Below, in pieces: positions 54,552 through 64,000 of a DNA stretch of 64,000 bases (its first letter is position 1; every line of letters begins with the position of its first letter). Made by a program: the position numbers and the translations under genes. The stretch spans positions 4,972,019-5,036,018 of the forward strand of contig CM049306.1 of assembly GCA_026874595.1 (NCBI GenBank), in the 5' to 3' direction. The notes beneath the pieces are model-generated. The model had not been told where the DNA came from, did not search any database, and worked only from the letters and a program-made list of their open reading frames with translations. This stretch comes from Sipunculus nudus (Eukaryota > Annelida > Sipuncula > Golfingiida > Sipunculidae).

Positions 54552-55394
54552 CAGTGGCAGATCCAGAACAAACTGTTAAGGGGGGGGGGGGGGGGGGGGC
54601 GGGCCTCAGATTCTAGTTTGCATGGTGGTTGAGGGCGCGTATCGCTCAAAGGGGGAGGGGGGTGGGAGGGGGTGTCCCCCTCACACGGTGGTGAGGAAAT
54701 CTTTTAACGATATGATGATTAAGAAATCATATTTGAGCATTTTCTGGCACTTAAACCATACATTTTTGTTTCTGATAAATTAGATAAAAAGCAAAAGTTT
54801 TAGAATATAGGACTAAATCACTTCTGTTTGTCATATTGAGGGTGTGGGAGGGAATGTCCCCCTCGCACGGTGAGGAAAATTTTTTGAAGATATGATGATT
54901 AAGAAATAAAATTTGAGCATTTTCGGGCACTTTAACCAGAAAATTTTGTTTCTTATAAATTGGATACAAAGCAGAAGTTTTAGAATATAGGCATAAATCA
55001 CTTTTGTATTTCTGAATGGTTAAAGGCTAACCATTTGTCACCTTGTAATACCTAGTGACTTGCTGGTATATAAATGGTCCTGAAACTGGTGTACTGCACT
55101 TTATCTTCCAGTGCTGCCAGTACAAGGACTAGCTTCAAGTGGACACAGTATCGGAGAAATAACTTTATTCCTTAGCATTTACTAATGTGACAAGTTGATA
55201 TTTCTTGTACTGTTTGTTCCTTGTGTGTTCAATGCAGTGCTGATTATCCTAAAATTCTTGTTGTAATATTTTACTGTCAAGAAGTTAATAAGTACAAGGT
55301 AAGAAATGAATTTGCAATTTTCATGAGCCGGAAAAAATTCTAGGGGGGAGGGGGGGGGGGGCGATCGCCCCTGTGTCCCCTTGGATCCGCCATT
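54552..55394. mobile_element. hAT-like element with internal duplication and G-runs
   Basis: The left end CAGTGGCAGATCCAGAA and right end TTGGATCCGCCATTG are inverted repeats, with GTTAC on both sides, a 5-bp duplication candidate. A G-run follows the left end and another precedes the right end. Inside, a block of about 180 bp is tandemly duplicated (about 54660-54835 and 54843-55010; shared AGATATGATGATTAAGAAAT and TTTTAGAATATAGG). No transposase. Confidence 0.7.
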
Positions 55395-55760
55395 GGTTAC
55401 CGTAAGACATTACGGTAGTAAATCTGTGTTTTATGTGACCTTCCCCACAAGGTCACGTGGTCCTATTTGTTTACATGACCTGGGGTCACATGTAGGAAAG
55501 TGAGATAAATTTAGAATAATTGCAGAAGGATATTTGATTTTTCACAGTGGCCACTGTCAGGTAAACCGCACTGGATAATGGGATAGTTATAGGGCTCTGA
55601 AATATTATTTTTTCGTGATAGGGTCCTGTAACTTTGAATTCTGATAGTGCTTTCATGCCGTTATAGTTTGCTTTCATGTAAATAGGTGGCAAAAAAAATT
55701 GTGTATCTTAAGGTCACGTGGTCCTATTTGTTTACATGACCTGGGGTCACCAAGCACTGA
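55395..55760. repeat. 47-bp direct duplication carrying CACGTG and forkhead-like motifs
   Basis: AAGGTCACGTGGTCCTATTT then GTTTACATGACCTGGGGTCA occurs at about 55453 and again at about 55711, identical over 47 bp. TTACCGTAAGACATTACGGT upstream forms a short hairpin. No gene; the 68-codon minus ORF between the copies has no support. Confidence 0.8.
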
Positions 55761-56623
55761 AGGAGAGTAGTGAATGGTCTGGCTTTCTCTGGTTGGCTCT
55801 AGCCATCATGTGGTGGAGCATCAAAAACACCCCATTGTTTGATTTTTAAGTATGTTAAGCATAATTTCCAATAAAATTGACAGTACTGGTCAACTTTTAA
55901 AAAATCTGTGGCCAATCAAAGAGGTGTTATCCAAATGCTTGTTTGGGACTGCTTGGTGGGGTATTTTGGGCTTCACTGCATTCGGGCCAGGATGGTTAAA
56001 AAATGAGATACACAAGCCCCCTTTTGCTTGGTCTTGTTTGACTGAAGAAACAACAAATTCTCAGGTAAAAAAAAGTTTAATATCAGAATTTATTTTGAAA
56101 ATTATTTAAAAGAGACCCAGACCTCAGGTGTTTTATAGATGTTATATAGGGAAAATAAATACAGCCACGTGTCCACAAGCCATGTGCTGCGGCGAGTCCA
56201 ACCTGTACGCTGTAGCTGATTTATTTTATTGCTGATATAATGCATGAAAAACGCTTAAAAACATCTCTTTATGAATATGATACGCAATTATTATTCACTA
56301 TTATTTTGATATAGAAAGGTCAAACTGGATATGCCGACAGGTCGTTGCAGGTCCCTTTAATAATCATATATATATATTTATTTATTTATTTATTACAACA
56401 TCTTTCAGGGTAGCCTTTATCAGAATAAAATTCTGTTTACAGAAGGGCCCTGTAATACATAGATACATCACAATAAACTACAATATTCAATAAGTCCTTA
56501 AACTAAAATTATATCATACAATCACAGAATTTTAAGCGAAAACGCGGTGACGTAAACACAGCTAAAATTAAAGTACAAATATATGTGGTCAATTTTCGTT
56601 ATGAAAAGTATGCAACAGAGTTG

Positions 56624-56670
<47 letters not shown>

Positions 56671-57170
56671 TTGTTTTCTTTACACCACGAAGAGTTTAAA
56701 CATGTTTTAGCCCAGAAAAAGTAGAGACACTTATAAGTTATAATTAATTAAAATAAGTCTGTCTCAAGAACAGTTTGATGGCTTGTCATCCATTTAGTGT
56801 GCTTATTAACTGATCCTGAGATCTGTGACTGCATGTTATAGCTACACAGGACTTGTGACGCCCTCTACTGTTGTTTATCATTTTTATGCATGCATGGGGC
56901 CTTTCAGGGAAACATCCAGGTTCTGGATACACATCTTTCCTAAAAAAAGTGACTTTTATATATATCCTCCGACACATTATTGTTTGTATGTTTGTCTAAA
57001 TTTTAGCAATGAAATCGTAACCCCTAGACGTTAAAACCTGGTTTGCAATTATGTTTTCGTGAATTTACCTCTTGGCACCAAACATTTTGACCTATATTTG
57101 TGTGCCATGCATAGCGTTTAGTAAAATCATGTGTCAAATATCTCTCAGCGTCATAACCTGCGGGGCTCTA
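55761..57170. other. No supported gene; microsatellites
   Basis: An 85-codon plus ORF (55852-56109) runs through a CAG/GTAAAA donor-like site at about 56064, but lacks a good acceptor or recognisable peptide. (TTTA)n lies near 56374 and (TA)n at about 56626-56669. Confidence 0.35.
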
Positions 57171-57171
57171 T

Positions 57172-57304
57172 TAAATACTTATTACCCGCACCAGCATGAA
57201 CGTTAAATACTTATAAGCCGCACCCACCCCGTGAACGTTGAATAATTATTACCCGCACCCCCACTACAAACGTTAAATACTTATTACGCACACCCACTCC
57301 ATGA
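57172..57304. repeat. Minisatellite, about four units of 33-44 bp
   Basis: GTTAAATACTTATTACCCGC-type phrases with ACCCCC and ATGAACG spacers are repeated four times with small differences. Confidence 0.75.
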
Positions 57305-58862
<1,558 letters not shown>

Positions 58863-60829
58863 AACAAGGGACCCATGGATAAAAGTTGACCTTGAACGTA
58901 AAAATCTCAAATAATATCAAATGGAAATAGAGTCTAAGAGGAAAAGGTTATATAGGCCATGGCTGGTTGACATGATTGGTTTGTACTGATGAGTAAGAAA
59001 TTGTTGCAAATAATATTTTGTGACCAAACCATGCATTTCCTAATGTTAGAATTGAAGCATGTGAGCAGTTTGTGATCGTAAGATGTATATTAATACCATT
59101 ATCATTGTTTGGCTTTTTGATAAACTGTTGACAGTTCAATAGTTTGCACATTTGTTCAACTGGACCTTTGTTTTTAAAAAAATATATAATTAAACATATG
59201 TAATTTTTTATTTGTAAAATGTATACTTTTGAAATGTAACTAATGTCCCCATCCACAGATGCAAGGACTTGGTGGTGGGGGACATGCAGGTGGAATGATC
59301 GGATTAAAGTTTAACATATGCATTATTACACAACTGAATATATAAAGTGCTTCCAAATTTCAGACTTTAATAGATTAATTCCATACACATACAGCATATG
59401 AAAGTTATTTCAACAGTGCTTATTAGAAAAATTTCATAATTAATATATATATTAAATGATAACGGAGAGATGATGGACAGACAGAGCTGATCACTTTATG
59501 TTCCATTCTCCTAAGGATATGTTTCAATCAGATCTTAATTTTTTCTAATCCAATTATTTTTTTAATAAACAAATTTTACTCATTTGCAATAAAAACTTAT
59601 GTTCCAGTGCACAGGTGCAATGGATTAACAACACCTCGCATATACATACTGGGCAAACAAGCCTGATCTCCATTTCTGCGGAGGCAGGAAAATAATGAAC
59701 AAATGTTTTTATTATATCCTCATTTTATTATCACATCATTTTTTATATACATTTCAAATATAATTTATCTATCTGTATAAAATTTGATTCTAAATTGCAG
59801 CATCATAAATCTCAATCAGATAACACCACATCATGCATACAAATGTATATTTATTTTTTACCACAAAAGTACATCTTTTAAATTTTCAAAACAATAAATA
59901 CGCTACATTAACACAACATTGGCATCTTCTGGATGACTCCTTGAATTAATTTATAAAGTTATGTATATTGGAGTGGAAACAGCATTAAAAGTAAGGAAAT
60001 ACAGTGCAAACAGTTACAATAACTGCATAACATTTGGTAGGGAGGGTTGGCGGGGGGGTTGCCTGCATCTGGACAAAGCAAGGGGCTACAATAGAGCCCC
60101 AAGAAAAAATTCAATAACTAACCTAATTTTAAAGCTTTTATTTTTAAATTTCAGATTTAATCAAATTAAATATGTATGTTTACATTCTGTGAAAATTTAA
60201 TCAACAGTACTCTCAGAAAAAAAAAGTGCCAAGTACAAAATTGGGCAAAATTAAAGGTACTTATTTTTTATGCTAATAACTTAAAAAATATACAAAATTC
60301 AGATCTAATATTGGGTATAAAATTGAAATTTTAATTAAACAAAGTTAAATACTTGGAAAAAAGTCTCTAGATTAAAAAAAATTTCATGTTACGTGAACAA
60401 CTATTTTTCCTGATGTTTTTACGAAGTCCATTATTATCAAGCCGATAACTTATAGAAATTACACTTAACAGCCTTAATTACTGGCATGTGTATAGGAAAT
60501 ATATAGGAGAATACTCCTGATAAATATTAAGAAAATCAGAGAAGTGGTTTGGACATTAGGCAGTCCTGAAGTGTGATAATAGGTTTTTAATGGAAATTTG
60601 AGGTTTTCCTTTATTTCTCGAAGGAACGAAGTCGCAGTTACCCGGTTTTTGGTTTTGTAGGAGATTCTGGGGACGTGTAACAGTATGCCGAAATTTGAAT
60701 TCGTAGGTCTATTACGGTTTCAAAATGTGCCAGACTAAAGGGCGGACGGACGGACAGCTAGACGGACGGACGACGGACTATGGACCACGACTATAGCTCA
60801 GATGACTTGTAGTCAGCTGAGTTAAAAAT
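58863..60829 (+). repeat. Dispersed element copy E5, about 2.0 kb
   Basis: It begins AACAAGGGACCCATGG and ends with (GGAC)n at about 60742-60775, then AGTCAGCTGAGTTAAAAAT. It aligns with E3 along most of its length. G-run near 60052. Confidence 0.75.
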
Positions 60830-62820
60830 AACTTAACATTTAAAATAAATACTCCTACATTGATAAGACATCGTTTTCCAATGCCAATGGACTGTTTACA
60901 GATGACAGATTCTTTGAAGGTATTAAAAATACAGAAAAAATCGTGAATAACTACTGCATTGATCACCATGATTCTTTGCATGAATATTGATCATTGAGTC
61001 ATCCATTAGTTCTTAAAAACTTGTTGCGCCACCTAAATTTTATCAATTTTTACGATTTTTTTCTATATTTTTGATACCTTCAAAGAATCTGTCATCTGTA
61101 AACAGGACACAAATCGTAACCGCTGGACCTGGAATCTTCTCGCTTAACATCAAAGGAGATCCATGAAAAGTCTCTGTGGAAACCTGATATTCGGTCTCTG
61201 TAAATCCATATTCTCCAAGCTATGGGTCTCGTAAGTTCCCCCCCCCCCCCCAGAATAATAAAAAAATTGATACAAAAGCTCAAATATCTGCATAACTACT
61301 GCATTGATTACCATATGAGTCTTTGTATGAATTTTGATCATGAAGTGTTCTATCAGTTCCTAAAAACTGGTGGTGCCACCTATATTTTTTTATTTTACAG
61401 TTTTTTTTCTATTTTTGATACCTTCAAAGAATCTGTCATCTGTTAACAGGGCACAAATCGTTACCACTGGACCTGGAATCTTCTTACTTGACATCAAAGG
61501 AGGTCCATGAAAAGTCTCTGTGGAAATCTGAAATTAGGTCTCTGTTACCCATATCCTTTAAGCTATGGGTCTCGTAAGTACCCCCCCCCCCCGGATAATC
61601 AAAATTTTGATACAAAAGCTTCAGTATACTGCCTTGATCACCATGATTCTTTGCATGAATATTGATCATGGAATCATCCATCAGTTCCTACAAACTGGTG
61701 GCGCTATCGTTATTTTTTCTAATCTTTCCGATTTTTCTCTCTCTATTTTTGATACCTTCAAAGAAGCTGTCACCTGTTAACAGGGGACAAATAGTAACTG
61801 CTGGACCTGGAATCTTTTAACTTGACATCAAAGGGGGTCCATAAAAAAGTCTCGATGGAAACCTGACATTAAGTCTCTGTTACTCATATCCTCCAAGCTA
61901 TGGGGCTTGTAAGTACCCCTCAGAATAATTAAAATTTTGATACAAAAGCTCAAGTATCTGAATAACTAATGCATTGCTCACCATGATTCTTTGCATGAAT
62001 ATTGATCATGGAGTGTTCCATCAGTTCCTGCAAACTGGTGCCGCCAAGTATATTTTGATAATTTTTTTTTCGATTTTTTGTCTATTTTTTATACCATTAA
62101 AGAAGCTGTCATCTGTTAACAGGGCACAAATCTAGCGCCAGATCGGCCCTCAGACATTATGGCCAGCTTACTGGCTTGCCAGAGTGCCTGGACATCTAAC
62201 TCTGAGGATCGCATTATAAGGCCCCATGAGGATGCAAATATTTTCGACATTTTTGACAACGCCTCATTGCTTACAAGTATCTAGTCACTTCAAATAAACC
62301 CACTAGACCTTTTAATAAGTTTCTTATCTCTCCAACGACACTTACCATGTGTGTGAAATATACCGTTATAACCCAATATATTCGTATATTGTTCTGCATG
62401 TATGGGAGATTTCTGCCTGCGGTCTGCCTGCTGACTGTATGCGGAAATACGGTTATAAAGCGTGGCGTGGACTTGCAGGGCGGTTCTAAATTTGGCTTGT
62501 GTCACGACTCAGTAGGGGGCCCTTACTGAGTCGTGTTTGTCACGGCTAGGCACAAATTGTGACCGCTGGGCTTGGAATCTTCTAACTTGACAGCAAAGGA
62601 GGTCCATGAAAAGTCTCCACCGAAATCTGAAATTAGGTCTCTGTTACCCATATCCTCCAAGCTATGGGTCTCGTAAGTACCACCCCCCCCCCCCTCCAGA
62701 ATAATTAAAATGTGAAACAAAAACTCTGCTTTAGTTTCCAGAGAACTCCTCTGAGACCCTTGGTCCGATCTTTCCGAAACCAAGCATAGTTGTTCCTTCA
62801 CCTATGTTGTTGTGCCTTAC
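60830..62820 (-). repeat. 340-bp tandem array, inverted relative to 36.6-38.6 kb
   Basis: Units carry CTGTTACCCATATCCT, a C-run (61238-61250, 61581-61592, 62683-62695), and TACCTTCAAAGAATCTGTCA, the reverse of the family at 36.6-38.6 kb. It is interrupted by the 417-bp insertion at 62132-62548. Confidence 0.8.
62132..62548. mobile_element. 417-bp insertion with 9-bp duplication and a strong palindrome
   Basis: GGCACAAAT flanks both sides (62123-62131 and 62549-62557). The neighbouring array unit at about 61446 shows the sequence without the insertion. The ends (CTAGCGCC and CACGGCTA) share only a short inverted TAGC/GCTA. Near the right end CACGACTCAGTA and TACTGAGTCGTG form a near-perfect 33-nt palindrome. 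A 9-bp duplication suits Mutator-like elements, but no transposase is present. Confidence 0.75.
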
Positions 62821-63645
62821 AAAAACAAGTGGCACCACCAGCAATCCTATCTGTGCAGTACGAATCTGGGTGTCTTTTAGATAACAGCACATATCTCAGG
62901 AGTGGCTGAATATATTGTGCTGAGTCTGCATGTCCATAGACCTTGGATTTCTCTATCTCATAATTGCGAATGGTGGCGCCACCTATAATACTTTTAGCGT
63001 GGTGTCCATCTGTGCATTTGCCATCTGTTCGTTATAGTGGTTCTTCAATGTATTGGGTTGATATGTGCATGTTCATGGATCCTTAACACTTACATCTCGT
63101 AACATGACTGGTGGAACCACCTGCAATCATTTTCCTGTGGCGTCCATCCGTACATGTACTTTTGTTGAAAATTGCTCATATCTCAGGAATGGTTCAAGCT
63201 ATTGGTATGAATTTGGCATGTCCTTCCATCTTGGAAAATTTTCTCATAAGCCAGATAGGTGGCGCCACCTACTTTCCTGGATTTGTAGATTGAAAATATG
63301 CACTTTTCTAACTAGTGACTTGCCGTATTGGCCTGAATTGGTGCATACCCATCGATCTTGGACTCCTCCATATTGTATTCAAGACTGGTGGTGCCATTTG
63401 CAATAGTTTTCTTGTGGCGTCTATCCATACATGGTTTTTGGGTGAAAATTGCTCATATTTTAGGAGTGGTTCAAGGTTTTCGTCTGAAATTTGGCATGTC
63501 AATCCGTCTTGGAGAGTTTTCTAGTATTCCAGACTTTTCTAAGGACTCTTCTCAACATTCATGATTTTTTGACACTCTGACAATCATTCTGCTCATTGTT
63601 CAACATTCCTTGAATTCAGCTGAGCGTCATGGCCCATGGGCCACT
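62821..63645 (-). repeat. 280-bp-family repeats, inverted
   Basis: Units contain GCTCATATCTCAGGAATGG, GGCATGTCCTTCCATCTTGG and AGGTGGCGCCACCTA, reverse complements of the family at 34.9-36.3 kb. The block ends with CATGGCCCATGGGCCACTAG, the inverted dispersed-element start. Confidence 0.7.
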
Positions 63646-63915
63646 AGTTATATTAGGCAGCCGTGGAGAGTAACAGCTGGTTTTTAATGGAAAATTGAAG
63701 TTTCTCCTTAATTTCGCGAATGAATGAAGCCCTAGTGATCCAATTTTCGGTATGGAAGGAGATTTTGGGGAAATCTAACAGTATGCAAAATTTTGGATTC
63801 GTAGGTCCAACGCTTTCAAAACGTGCCCTGTTAACAGACGGCCGCCTGGCCGGAAGGACAATGGACAAAGGACCATGACTATAATTCAGATGGCTTATAT
63901 TCAGCTGAGCTAAAA
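63646..63915 (+). repeat. 3' fragment of the dispersed element
   Basis: It holds the last ~270 bp of the E family (TAGGCAGCCGTGGAGAGTAA through TTCAGCTGAGCTAAAAACAG), with a degraded (ACGG) tract. Window end follows with nothing recognised. Confidence 0.75.
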
Positions 63916-64000
63916 ACAGTAAGATAATATGATTGGTGTAAATAAGGTAAAAGGGATATGAATAATAAATACTAAGAAAAAATTGAAATTATATTACAAA

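Overview
The window is eukaryotic, intron-bearing, AT-rich nuclear DNA dominated by transposable elements and tandem repeats. A marine bivalve mollusc is the best guess, by inference. Several elements have tandem cores, an (ACGG)n microsatellite and a shared hairpin 3' end, which resembles the bivalve 'pearl' elements. The same dispersed families recur in both orientations. No bacterial operon, rRNA, tRNA or CRISPR is visible.

Layout. 0-2.3 kb: two minus-strand exons (2115-2267, then 684-848) of an NRF1/erect-wing-like transcription factor, with an intronic 51-bp minisatellite. 3.1-4.3 kb: a decayed LINE reverse transcriptase on the minus strand. 8.25-15.18 kb: an apparently intact Ty3/gypsy element with 579-bp LTRs that look identical and a 4-bp target duplication. 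Its gag and pol lie in one frame, separated by a single TGA in a tobamovirus-type readthrough context, and pol ends in an acidic tandem-repeat linker plus a chromodomain. 15-19 kb: diverged arrays carrying AGGTCA-type motifs and a GGTGGCGCCACC palindrome.

19-38.6 kb: nested dispersed elements. By comparing interrupted and uninterrupted copies within the window I could place a hAT element (24033-24894, 8-bp duplication), a 3.16-kb TTAA-flanked element (24937-28095), a 1.53-kb element with a 5-bp duplication (28885-30413) and a MITE (about 22712-23040). Tandem arrays with periods of about 180, 280 and 340 bp follow. 38.6-48 kb: mostly unrecognised sequence with three weak candidate host exons, more dispersed copies, and a CpG-richer promoter-like spot with a possible first coding exon at 47.29 kb.

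49.2-53.4 kb is the most unusual part. Four tandem units of about 500 bp each combine a (TA)n tract, a long hairpin around a (GA)n tract, and a zinc-finger-like segment. They abut a 2.02-kb foldback element whose long inverted arms are themselves built of small palindromes. 54.5-63.9 kb: further TIR elements, a duplicated CACGTG-containing block, more dispersed copies, and a 417-bp insertion with a 9-bp duplication ending in a near-perfect 33-nt palindrome.

Only the NRF1-like exons and the Ty3 gag-pol are confidently coding. Other exon calls rest on splice signals and open frame alone.
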